From a virus, in IMG/VR virus record IMGVR_UViG_3300004151_000044, positions 1 through 23,917 of that record: DNA of 23,917 bases; one strand, 5' to 3'. The position numbers were made by a program, and so were the translations under genes. The notes beneath the pieces were generated by a model. The model was not told where the DNA came from. It was given only the letters and a program-made list of their open reading frames with translations, and ran no database searches. Below are positions 8,501 to 13,940 of this stretch, piece by piece (position 1 is the stretch's first letter; each line of letters begins with the position of its first letter).

Positions 8501-9507
8501 GCCAGGCTGGTAACCACGTCGGTCAGTTGCATCGGCAACATACGCATGGCTTGGCGATATTCGCCTGCGGACAGGCCAGCGCGCTGCATAGCCTGGCTGT
8601 TGTCGTTCAGACTGCTGCGCATCGCGCGCAGCTGAGTGAGCGTGGATGCCACGCTGTTCCGATAATTCGCCTCGGCCTCGGCCCGCTGCTTGGCCGACAA
8701 GGTGCCGTCGCTGGTGACTAGCCGGTACTGTTGGCGCAGCTCGACCAACTGGCGTTGGGTCTGCTCGATATCCCCCACGCCGAGCGCGCTGCGAGCCGCC
8801 GCCAAGGACGTCTGCTGGGTCGATGGGGAGGACGATGCGCTCTGCCCTGCCGATCCGGCCCGGGCGGACGACGCCTGCCGCAGCTCGCGCAGCCGGGTGA
8901 GGGTCTGCTCCACGCTGTGGCGATAATTCGCCTCGGCTTCGGCCCGCTGCTTGGCCGACAGGGTGCTGTCGCTGGTGACCAGCCGGTATTGCTGCCGCAG
9001 CTCGACCAGTTGACGCTGGGTCTGCTCGATGGCACCGACGCCGAGGGAACTCCTGGCCGAGGATTGGGCGGCGTCTACACGGCCGGCATCCAGGCGGCTG
9101 GAGAACTGCTGGGCCAGCCGGCTCTGCTCGGCGGCCAGGTTGCGCATGTCGACGCCGGCGCCCTGGAGCGCGGCGCGCATCTTGGTCAACTGGCCGATCT
9201 GGGTCAGCTCCTGACGCTCCAGTGCCCTTAACTCGGAGACGGCCAACTTGTAGCTCGCCGCCATCTCCTTGGTCGGCCTGTCGACAGAGGCCAGGGAAGC
9301 CCCCAGGTCGCGCACCCGGTCGCGGGCCTCGCGCATCTTGCGGCCGGTCTGTTCCAGGGAGCTTTCCAGCTCGCGGAAGCTGTTGACCTGGCGCAGCGGC
9401 TTCTCCACCGCCCTCACCAGTTCGGCGTACTGCTGGCGGAAACCGGCAACTTCCTTCATCGCCTCGCTGACGTTCGCGGAGATGTTCAGCTCGATCTTTT
9501 CCGCCAT
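5587..9507 (-). CDS. Tail tape measure protein (TMP_2 / lambda gpH-like), 1306 aa
   Basis: This is by far the longest gene of the tail region and lies after the frameshifted chaperones, as is usual. The start ATG at 9507 is chosen because GGAGAAAC lies just upstream; an earlier in-frame start at 9537 would place the start in the terminator and lacks a ribosome site. Residues 1 to about 330 are long, charged coiled-coil segments, including an 87-residue-period duplication. A segment reading LPMQLTDVVTSLASGMPIWM followed by hydrophobic AAIGAASAAAGVLALAYY matches the tape measure core of the TMP_2 type. More coiled coil follows, then a Gly/Ala/Ser-rich region and a C-terminal ATGGHVTGPGTGTSDSISAW motif typical of the processed end of tape measures. 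With the rule of thumb of about 0.15 nm per residue, a tail of about 190-200 nm is expected. It sets tail length and is ejected with DNA. Confidence 0.93.
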   Translation of the reverse strand: MAEKIELNISANVSEAMKEVAGFRQQYAELVRAVEKPLRQVNSFRELESSLEQTGRKMREARDRVRDLGASLASVDRPTKEMAASYKLAVSELRALERQELTQIGQLTKMRAALQGAGVDMRNLAAEQSRLAQQFSSRLDAGRVDAAQSSARSSLGVGAIEQTQRQLVELRQQYRLVTSDSTLSAKQRAEAEANYRHSVEQTLTRLRELRQASSARAGSAGQSASSSPSTQQTSLAAARSALGVGDIEQTQRQLVELRQQYRLVTSDGTLSAKQRAEAEANYRNSVASTLTQLRAMRSSLNDNSQAMQRAGLSAGEYRQAMRMLPMQLTDVVTSLASGMPIWMVAIQQGGQIRDSFGGIGNAARAVVSSINPMAAAIGAASAAAGVLALAYYKGSEEQDRFNESLMLTGNYAGTTAGGLGAMARQVGTTVGTVGAAADVLAQLAGTGKITSDRFEEIAVAALKMEQATGKALAETVAEFAKIAEDPVKAVVQLNEQYHFLTASVYEQIRALQEQGDTLGAASLAEQALAEAQTARADKIIENLGYIETAWGGVKEAAKGAWDAVLDVGREDTLDQKLTKLQARLATIQQARVNPLVLGDNPNMVALSAGETGVSAEWTAALQKEVDDVAEARRKMFDAQNISAGTKAYEEIQKSIDATASKADKLTQALENNRRLIASARTAGYTITAEQEAALERQTRDQYKETAKRQKAVTDDAATRMLQQLRNQQATLESQLGSTDKLTEAQRQQAQFVQLIADLKEKKILTADQRSLLANEAAIKAQLAQNVALDEQVRKHQALTENARTNAGLEAELLRSQGKAGEAARIELEAQFAQAMRDLEKTGNQRGIQLMKDVLPIRQAQIQLDEIGKQIDKTFSRNDRAEQSIGVQLDAGLITETEARQKILDLRRKEADELERQLPVLEEIAVKGGTAGEAAQVQIDAIRDKITLARNAAGDFERALKSGLAGGIQEALAGLTDGTMNLRDAVTSLVSSVADAMLQLATQRLAEQATAGIMGLLGGGQSESSSQAAAITSASAVGGQSMAAAIVAAGVQAGAAMAAAISSAGTGQAAGGAASGASGASGIAGEIGAASSQGAAEMGSSITSASETGSGTFSSALDSVFSGGADLFGSLFDSLGGLFSGGGGDSIFSGILGGIGGLFGGGSVAAATGGHVTGPGTGTSDSISAWLSNNEFVTRAAVVQQPGALDFLHAFNAQDMAALDDYARRVRHATGGLAGVPAPALPAPSLGTTTLAEPAKAMSTQVQNAINLYAVQDEGQIASMAWSKPGQEHFKVFLQRNASTVRSLLKV
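8617..8784 (-). repeat. Tape measure internal repeat, second copy
   Basis: This encodes 56 residues (LGVGDIEQTQRQLVELRQQ and following) identical at 48 of 56 positions to the copy at 8878-9045. The repeat period is 261 bases, or 87 residues, so the frame is kept. DNA identity is high and includes GATAATTCGCCTCGGC at the downstream end in both. Confidence 0.9.
8878..9045 (-). repeat. Tape measure internal repeat, first copy
   Basis: This encodes 56 residues (LGVGAIEQTQRQLVELRQQ and following) in the N-terminal coiled coil. It is followed by a 31-residue Ser/Ala/Gly-rich linker (SSARAGSAGQSASSSPS...) before the second copy. A duplication of this kind lengthens the tape measure without changing frame. 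Confidence 0.9.
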
Positions 9508-9520
9508 GGGTTTCTCCGGG

Positions 9521-9548
9521 CAATAAAAAACCCGCACCTGGCGGGATT
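9521..9548 (-). terminator. Intrinsic terminator in the leader of the tape measure gene
   Basis: On the minus strand a stem CCCGC / GCGGG (9541-9545 with 9531-9535, loop of 5) is followed by a run of six T (9530-9525) and TATTG. It ends only about 14 bases before the tape measure start codon. It would stop minus-strand RNA coming from the chaperone genes unless the polymerase is modified by an antiterminator or read-through is partial. Confidence 0.7.
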
Positions 9549-9819
9549 GGTGTCCTGCTTCAGATCACGTCATGCAAGCCAGAAAACACTGACTTTCAAA
9601 CTCGGAAGCAGGTCTTTTCTGGTATTTTTCGAATACATAAAGACACGTTCTCCCGACACCTCGCCAGACCCCGCAATTCCTCGCGCAAAGCCAGGCTGAG
9701 CCAATGGAAAGCCAAGCTCGAGTGGCTCGCCTGTGCGCGAAATTGCAGGAAGCTCTACAGAGCACCCGGCGAGCAAAGAAGAACCAGAGGAATAACCCCC
9801 ACCACCAAGGAGCCCCCCC
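9549..9819. other. Non-coding stretch upstream of the plus-strand moron
   Basis: Together with the moron, this stretch breaks the otherwise gapless run of minus-strand late genes. Bases about 9580-9645 are clearly more AT-rich than the rest of the window and include GAATACATAAAG (9631-9642), which could hold a plus-strand -10 element (TACATA at 9634-9639), but no convincing -35 lies at 16-18 bases. Short frames in both strands here have shadow-like composition and no ribosome site. I regard it as the likely promoter region of the moron. Confidence 0.4.
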
Positions 9820-10035
9820 ATGGACACTCTCTGGATCACCGCCTCGGCGATTGCCGCTCTGGTAGCCGTGGCAGTAGCGCTCCGCATAGCCTTGAAGCCC
9901 CGCCGCTTCAAACCCAAAAGCGACGCCTATTGGAAAGAAAAGGCCCGGGACATGCAGAAGAAGCACACCGGCCAGGTCATTTCGTGGAATCCGCGCTTCA
10001 CCAAGGGGCGGTCAAGGACGACAGACAAGCGATAG
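9820..10035 (+). CDS. Plus-strand moron: small single-span membrane protein (71 aa)
   Basis: This is the only convincing gene on the plus strand. It has an ideal ribosome site, AAGGAG at 9807-9812, 7 bases before the ATG at 9820. The protein has a single N-terminal hydrophobic helix (about residues 4-24, LWITASAIAALVAVAVALRI) followed by a basic soluble tail (KPRRFKPKS, then WKEKARDMQKKHTG), so it is probably anchored with its charged C-terminus in the cytoplasm. It is flanked by the chaperone pair and the tape measure, both on the other strand; this inter-operon position and inverted orientation are typical of morons expressed from the prophage. Possible roles are superinfection exclusion or host modification, but no family is recognised, so function is unknown. 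Confidence 0.7.
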   Translation: MDTLWITASAIAALVAVAVALRIALKPRRFKPKSDAYWKEKARDMQKKHTGQVISWNPRFTKGRSRTTDKR

Positions 10036-10111
10036 CCAACAACCGAAAGCCCCGCGGCGGGTGCGACTCGTCACCGGGCAGCTCCCATCCTTGAGCCATT
10101 CGGCCCAGCCT

Positions 10112-10321
10112 CTACCCTGCCAACTGCCTGACCAGCGCCTGCGCCTCCTTGCCGCCGGCCATACCGTACCCCACGTCGACGATCCGCTCGGCGCGCAGCC
10201 GGCGCTCCCGGCGCAGGGCGCAGTCGTAGTGCAGGAGGATCTGCCGCTGGGTCATCCGGCCGATGTCGGCGGGGCTTCCGTAGCCGGCGCCGACGAGGGT
10301 GGCGTAGACGTCGCCCCAGCG
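10112..10321 (-). CDS. Tail assembly chaperone T extension, made as G-T fusion by -1 frameshift
   Basis: This frame lacks its own convincing start and overlaps the 3' end of the G frame. It is in the -1 frame relative to G (codons one base further back), as expected for the lambda G/GT arrangement. The T-specific part reads RWGDVYATLVGAGYGSPADI, then GRMTQRQILLHYDCALRRE, ending GGKEAQALVRQLAG. The segment of an aromatic-D-x-Y-x-x-L start, GYGSPADIG and T-x-RQI is typical of gpT-like parts. If the shift happens at CCC (10321-10323), the fusion has about 203 residues (134 from G, 69 from T). The GT fusion binds tail tube subunits while G covers the tape measure. The extent given is the T-specific part assuming that site. 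Confidence 0.75.
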   Translation of the reverse strand, partial: RWGDVYATLVGAGYGSPADIGRMTQRQILLHYDCALRRERRLRAERIVDVGYGMAGGKEAQALVRQLAG

Positions 10322-10722
10322 GGGGCCTGCGCCGCCAGCCATTGCAGGGCCGCGCGGCGCAGATAGAAAGGGCCGTTGGCCCCCCACCACATCATCAGCA
10401 GCAGGTGGCCGTCGGCCTGACTGAGCGACTCCACCCACTCGTCCTCGACGTCGGCCGCCACGGCCAGCAGGTGCACGACGGTATCGGCATGCTCGGCCGC
10501 CACGGCCAGCACCGCGTCGAAGATCGTGCCGTCGGCGCCGATGAGGCCCTGCAGCGCGGCGACGATCGGCTCAGCCTTGGGCAGCAGGCGCAGCCCCTCG
10601 ACGAAGCCGTACTCGCGCACGGTGATCTTCCGGCCGGAAATGACTGCGGTTCGCTCCGGGTGGAGCACCTCCAGGTCGTCGCTCCCGGCCGCCGCCTTCC
10701 TCGGTTCGCGCTTCTTCGCCAT
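10252..10722 (-). CDS. Tail assembly chaperone G-like protein (156 aa)
   Basis: The gene lies between the tail tube and tape measure, the fixed place of the tail assembly chaperone, and starts 2 bases after the tail tube stop. It begins MAKKREPRKAAAGSDDLEVL and has a TAVISGRKITVREYGFVEGL segment, a helical middle, and an LLLMMWWGANGPFYLRRAAL segment. I recognise this as the DUF6631-like or related chaperone of Pseudomonas siphophages rather than lambda gpG itself. The last 22 or so residues (APAGATSTPPSSAPATEAPP...) are low in complexity, as expected for the terminated product downstream of a frameshift site. G and GT together assemble the tail on the tape measure and are not found in mature virions. 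Confidence 0.82.
   Translation of the reverse strand: MAKKREPRKAAAGSDDLEVLHPERTAVISGRKITVREYGFVEGLRLLPKAEPIVAALQGLIGADGTIFDAVLAVAAEHADTVVHLLAVAADVEDEWVESLSQADGHLLLMMWWGANGPFYLRRAALQWLAAQAPAGATSTPPSSAPATEAPPTSAG
10321..10327 (-). promoter_or_regulatory. Candidate -1 ribosomal slippery site (GGCCCCC) in the G/T overlap
   Basis: In the G frame the codons read GCC CCC GCT; slipping back by one base at CCC re-pairs perfectly and then reads CGC TGG GGC (RWG), entering the T frame where its sequence starts to look like a real protein. An alternative is the six-G run at 10380-10385 (TGG GGG GCC), but that would give a less natural-looking stretch before RWGDVY. No pseudoknot was modelled. Confidence 0.45.
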
Positions 10723-10724
10723 GG

Positions 10725-11489
10725 TTATGCCGCCTTCGACTTCATCATCCGGCCGTAGCCGCCGAGGTTGCTGTTCTTGAGGTTGATCGGGTCGAGCAGC
10801 AGGGTGCCGGTCAGTTGCAGGCCGCCCCAGTCGTCGTTGATCAGGCCGAAGTCTCTCACCGGGTCGAACTGCACGCGGTACAGGTCGAGGATCACCTGGT
10901 CGCCGGTCACGGTATTGATGCCGTCGAAGAAGATCCAGCGCTCGGGCGGCGTGCTGTTGGCGAAGATCGCCAGGCTGTCGGCGGCGGCGTAGCTGTAGTC
11001 CGCCTCGAACGGCTGGGTCAGGCTGGCCGGGCTGAGGACTTTGACGATGCCGCCGGCGAGCGAGACGATCTCGTAGTGGGTGCCCTCGACCAGCGTGACC
11101 GGGCTGGCATTGCCGTCGGTCAGCACCAGGCTGGAGACGAAGCGCTGGTCCAGTTGCACCTCGTCGCCGGCCACCAGCCCGCTCGGCAACTCCTCGGCCG
11201 ATACCGTGCCGGAGGCGATGGCGACCGGAGTCGAATGCAGGGCCAGCGTCAGGTTCTCGAGCAGAAACTCGTCGAGGGTGATGTTCAGGGTGCCGCTCTT
11301 GCCGGTGATCAGCGAGCCGTAGAGGCCGCGCGATCCGCCGAACGATTCGTTCTTGTCGGACTTGTTGGCGGAAATCGCCAGGGTGGCGGCCGAGGCGTTG
11401 CCGAGCCAGGTACGCTTGCCGGGCTTGCCGGTGGTGGCGTTGCGGACGGCAGAGAAAAAACGTCCCTGCAGGGAATAGAGTTCGCTCAT
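10725..11489 (-). CDS. Major tail tube protein (254 aa)
   Basis: This 254 aa protein begins MSELYSLQGRFFSAVRNATT and contains KPGKRTWLGNASAATLAIS, a SGTLNITLDEFLLENLTLAL segment, a central GTHYEIVSLAGGIVKVLSP part and a C-terminal DWGGLQLTGTLLLDP motif. It matches the all-beta phage tail tube family found in Pseudomonas prophages; lambda's gpV is the functional counterpart. The ATG at 11489 is preceded by CCGGAGAACCCC. It follows the tail terminator gene by 13 bases and precedes the chaperone gene by 2. Position between tail terminator and chaperones supports the call strongly. The subunit stacks as hexameric rings around the tape measure to form the non-contractile tube. Confidence 0.85.
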   Translation of the reverse strand: MSELYSLQGRFFSAVRNATTGKPGKRTWLGNASAATLAISANKSDKNESFGGSRGLYGSLITGKSGTLNITLDEFLLENLTLALHSTPVAIASGTVSAEELPSGLVAGDEVQLDQRFVSSLVLTDGNASPVTLVEGTHYEIVSLAGGIVKVLSPASLTQPFEADYSYAAADSLAIFANSTPPERWIFFDGINTVTGDQVILDLYRVQFDPVRDFGLINDDWGGLQLTGTLLLDPINLKNSNLGGYGRMMKSKAA

Positions 11490-11502
11490 GGGGTTCTCCG
11501 GA

Positions 11503-11955
11503 TCAGAGGCCAGTGATGAAGGTGTGCAGGTTTAACGAGATGACTACCGTGCCCTTGGGGACTTCGTGGTCGGCCAGGAACTGCTGCATTTCCTTGAAGG
11601 TGACACTGTGCAGTCCCGGCTGGCCCCAGGGGGTGGGAGTGCTTTTCGGCGTGACCAGGCAGCGCAGCAGGTCGCAATAGACGTCGTTCAGCGCCTCGAG
11701 ACCGCCGGAAGGATCGGCGGCGCCGACCACCTTGCGGCCGAGGCCGACCAGCCAGCCAGGCCCGCGCTGGTTCGGCGCGGGACACTCGTCCGGCTGGACG
11801 ACGATCAGCGGGTACTCGACCTCCTCGGCTTCGAGCAGCGCGCCGAGGTAGCCGGCATGCACGCGATGGCCGATGTCGGTCAGGTAGCCATTGTCCGGCG
11901 TGATGGTGCGCAGCCGGTCGAGCAGTGCCTGATCGGCCAGATTCAGCGGGTTCAC
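11503..11955 (-). CDS. Tail terminator / tail completion protein (lambda gpU-like)
   Basis: This 150 aa protein starts at an ATG overlapping the stop of the gpZ-like gene (ATGA at 11952-11955). It has an N-terminal helix (LADQALLDRLRTI), a YPLIVVQPDECPAP strand segment, a GWLVGLGRKVVGAADP segment and the C-terminal strand GTVVISLNLHTFITGL. Length, alpha/beta layout and place between gpZ and the tail tube fit the tail terminator that caps the growing tube and later binds the head connector. Lambda gpU is 131 aa. Sequence similarity to lambda gpU is not obvious by eye, so the assignment is mainly by position and size. Confidence 0.65.
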   Translation of the reverse strand: MNPLNLADQALLDRLRTITPDNGYLTDIGHRVHAGYLGALLEAEEVEYPLIVVQPDECPAPNQRGPGWLVGLGRKVVGAADPSGGLEALNDVYCDLLRCLVTPKSTPTPWGQPGLHSVTFKEMQQFLADHEVPKGTVVISLNLHTFITGL

Positions 11956-12563
11956 AGGTTGGTCCTCTTGAGCTGGCGGGCAATTTCTTCGCGCAGGATG
12001 CGCTGGCCTGCCGCCTGGTAGTCGGGGAGCTTGCTGTTGAGGATCTGCGAGGGCGACGGACCGTAGAGCGCCTGGATCTTCGTGCGCGACAAGTCGCCGC
12101 CATCGACGGCCATGCCGAGGCGCTCGGCCTTGGAGCGCTTGCCGGTGCGAATGAAGATCAGGCCATCGGTCGATCCAGATCCCGCCGACTCGACGATGAA
12201 CGCGCCCGGGAGAACGCGCGCCCTGCCGGAGACGTTGACCTGCACGCCGGCACGACGGCGCTTGCCCTTCTTCTGCTTCCGGTACAGCTGCCGGTGCGGA
12301 AAATGGCTCAGCACCAGCCCCTTGCGCCGCGCCCAGATGCGCACCTGGCCGCTCCAGCTCGCCGCCCGGGTCAGGATCACCCGCTCGCGCAGGGTGTTGC
12401 GCTTGATGTTCACCGCCGCCCCCATCTCCCGGAGGATCTGGGCGCGCAGGGTTTCGCCGGTGTCGTTGGTGGCCATGAGCACGGCGCGCTTGGCCTTCTC
12501 GTCGGCGACCTCCAGGCGCTTCAGCGCTGCCTTGCCGCCCCTGAATCCGACCTTGATGCTCAT
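11952..12563 (-). CDS. Minor tail protein Z-like
   Basis: This 203 aa basic protein begins MSIKVGFRGGKAALKRLEVA and has a helical N-terminal region (AVLMATNDTGETLRAQILRE), a lysine/arginine-rich stretch (QLYRKQKKGKRRRAG), a GAFIVES segment and an RLGMAVDGGDLSRTKIQALYG part followed by a PSPSQI motif. The last motif, ALYGPS.SQ, is characteristic of the gpZ family (prophage minor tail protein Z). Its place between the FII-like protein and the tail terminator matches lambda order FII-Z-U. The start overlaps the upstream stop as ATGA. In lambda, gpZ acts late in tail completion and is needed for DNA to enter the tail properly. Confidence 0.85.
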   Translation of the reverse strand: MSIKVGFRGGKAALKRLEVADEKAKRAVLMATNDTGETLRAQILREMGAAVNIKRNTLRERVILTRAASWSGQVRIWARRKGLVLSHFPHRQLYRKQKKGKRRRAGVQVNVSGRARVLPGAFIVESAGSGSTDGLIFIRTGKRSKAERLGMAVDGGDLSRTKIQALYGPSPSQILNSKLPDYQAAGQRILREEIARQLKRTNL

Positions 12564-12874
12564 GCTGGCCGCACCGCGGCGGTAACGATCACGCCGTCAT
12601 TGCGCACCGGCACGGTGACCAGCCAGCTTTTGCCGTCCAGGATGAATAGCCCGTCGCGGCGGACCTTGGGCAGTTGCTCGACCAGGATGCTGATCTGCAC
12701 CTGGTCGACCAGCAGCACGCCCTCCTCGCCGACACGCTCGACGTCGCGGGCCAGTACCAGCTCCAGCCCCTCCAGCAGCCCGCCGCTCGCATCCTGGTAG
12801 CTGCCCAGCGACGCCTCACGATGCCGCCGGAAGATGTCGCGGGCGGCGCGCGCCTTGAGCAGCTGGCGGGTCAT
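12560..12874 (-). CDS. Head-tail joining protein, lambda gpFII-like (104 aa)
   Basis: This 104 aa protein starts at an ATG whose ATGA overlaps the stop of the major capsid gene, and its own stop is overlapped by the gpZ start. It has an N-terminal helical part (LLKARAARDIFRRHREA), then strands VLLVDQVQISILVEQLP, RRDGLFILDGKSWLVTVPV and VIVTAAVRPA. The sequence of D-x-V strand, R-R-G-D-like turn, and I-x-G-x-x-W strand corresponds to lambda gpFII, which is 117 aa. FII binds the gpW-sealed portal and creates the docking site for tails. Assignment rests on this pattern together with strict lambda gene order. Confidence 0.72.
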   Translation of the reverse strand: MTRQLLKARAARDIFRRHREASLGSYQDASGGLLEGLELVLARDVERVGEEGVLLVDQVQISILVEQLPKVRRDGLFILDGKSWLVTVPVRNDGVIVTAAVRPA

Positions 12875-13878
12875 GCCTTGGTCAGCTTGATGATGGCCCG
12901 CGGGCGGGTGCAGATGGACAGCGGATTGGACTGCGCCTCCAGCTCGATGCCCTTGTTGTGCGGCAGCGGCTCCTGGCTGGCGTAGAACTTCTGGCCCATG
13001 GTGTTGACCGTATCCATGTAGTCCGCCGGGGCGTACTTGGTGACCAGCAAGCCGTCGACGCCGAGCGGGATCAGGTAGGCGTCGTCGGTGCCGATGAACT
13101 CCACGCTTCCGACCTTGCCGTAGAACTCCTGCCACTCGACGCCACCGAACTGGAAACCCATCGGGCGCATGTCGGCGCGCAGGAACTGGCCGTCCTGGTA
13201 GCGATCCCAGGCGTCGGTGGTTGACTTGTGGCCGGTGAAGGCGTCCCAGAAGCCGCGCCCGCACACGGCCAGCCAACCGGTGATGATGCCGCTGTCGGCG
13301 ATGGCGTCCTCACCCTTGCGCTTGGCCTCGACGATCTTGCCGAGCACCTTGGTGGCATCGCTGCCCAGCGCCATGGCCTGGGTCTGCGGGTTGATACCGA
13401 ACTGCTTGTGCAGGTCGAGCAGCAGACGCTGTCCGTCAGCATCGTAGATCTTGCCGGTGATCGCGCCGGCCCGCTGGAAGCGGATGGTCGCCTCGAGGCG
13501 TTTGCGCTGTTTGGCCAGGCGCTTGCCGACCAGCTCCATGACGGTTTCCAGCTCGGTCTCGGAGCCGAAGGAACGCACGCCCTGTACCTCGTCGGCGCGG
13601 ATGGTCGAGCGGGTCGGCAGGTGCAGGGTCCTGAAGGAGATAGCGTCGCGCTGTGCACCGGTGGTGATGTCGGCCGGTGCGCCACGCTCGCCGGCCGGGA
13701 CCAGGGCGAGGCTATCGTTTTCGCGCTCGATGAATACGGCGGTGGTGCTGACGCCCTCTTCCTCGAACAGGGAGTCCAGCAGCGTCGGAACGCGCTGGCC
13801 CTCCGGGCTGGTGTTGATGGCATCGGTCAGGCTGATCGCGCTGAAGGCATCGCCGTTGAAAATATCGAGAGTCGCCAT
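12871..13878 (-). CDS. Major capsid protein, lambda gpE family
   Basis: This 335 aa protein is close to lambda gpE in length (341 aa). It begins MATLDIFNGDAFSAISLTDAI and contains VPTLLDSLFEEEGVSTTAVF, an SFRTLHLPTRSTIRADEVQG segment, an FGVEWQ-like GGVEWQEFYG strand and a C-terminal KFYASQEPLPHNKG segment typical of the family. The ATG at 13878 has GGAGAACGAC upstream; the in-frame start at 13908 would lie in the terminator and is rejected. The gene follows the decoration protein by 62 bases, which hold an intrinsic terminator. It forms the capsid lattice, with gpD-type trimers stabilising the expanded shell. Confidence 0.93.
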   Translation of the reverse strand: MATLDIFNGDAFSAISLTDAINTSPEGQRVPTLLDSLFEEEGVSTTAVFIERENDSLALVPAGERGAPADITTGAQRDAISFRTLHLPTRSTIRADEVQGVRSFGSETELETVMELVGKRLAKQRKRLEATIRFQRAGAITGKIYDADGQRLLLDLHKQFGINPQTQAMALGSDATKVLGKIVEAKRKGEDAIADSGIITGWLAVCGRGFWDAFTGHKSTTDAWDRYQDGQFLRADMRPMGFQFGGVEWQEFYGKVGSVEFIGTDDAYLIPLGVDGLLVTKYAPADYMDTVNTMGQKFYASQEPLPHNKGIELEAQSNPLSICTRPRAIIKLTKA

Positions 13879-13893
13879 GTCGTTCTCCGGAAA

Positions 13894-13922
13894 CGAAAAA
13901 ACCGCCACGGGGGCGGTTTCGA
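13894..13922 (-). terminator. Intrinsic terminator between decoration and major capsid genes
   Basis: On the minus strand a stem AACCGCC / GGCGGTT (13918-13912 with 13906-13900, loop of 5) runs into TTTTTTCG (13901-13894). The hairpin ends about 16 bases before the major capsid start codon. The plus-strand reading has only a short T run (TTTC), so minus-strand action is favoured. Confidence 0.72.
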
Positions 13923-13940
13923 AAGTGAGCGTGTGGGGGG

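Noticed and set aside
5581-8721. Plus-strand open frame of 1046 codons opposite the tape measure
   Set aside because: No recognisable domain; it is the mirror of a well-supported tape measure gene and lacks a ribosome site.
8617-9045. Possible CRISPR-like or non-coding repeat
   Set aside because: There are only two copies, long, in frame, and they are part of the tape measure coiled coil.
9704-9865. Plus-strand 53-codon frame overlapping the moron start
   Set aside because: It has no good ribosome site and its second half overlaps the well-supported moron in another frame. It might be a leader peptide, but nothing supports that.
9565-9966. Minus-strand frames opposite the moron (115-133 codons)
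   Set aside because: They are unusually rich in Trp/Cys/Phe or Gly, without a ribosome site, and are antisense to the moron.
10036-10111. Possible terminator between the converging chaperone and moron genes
   Set aside because: GC-rich inverted sequences (CCCG/CGGG) exist, but the stem is only about 4 bp and the following T run is three bases, so I do not call it.
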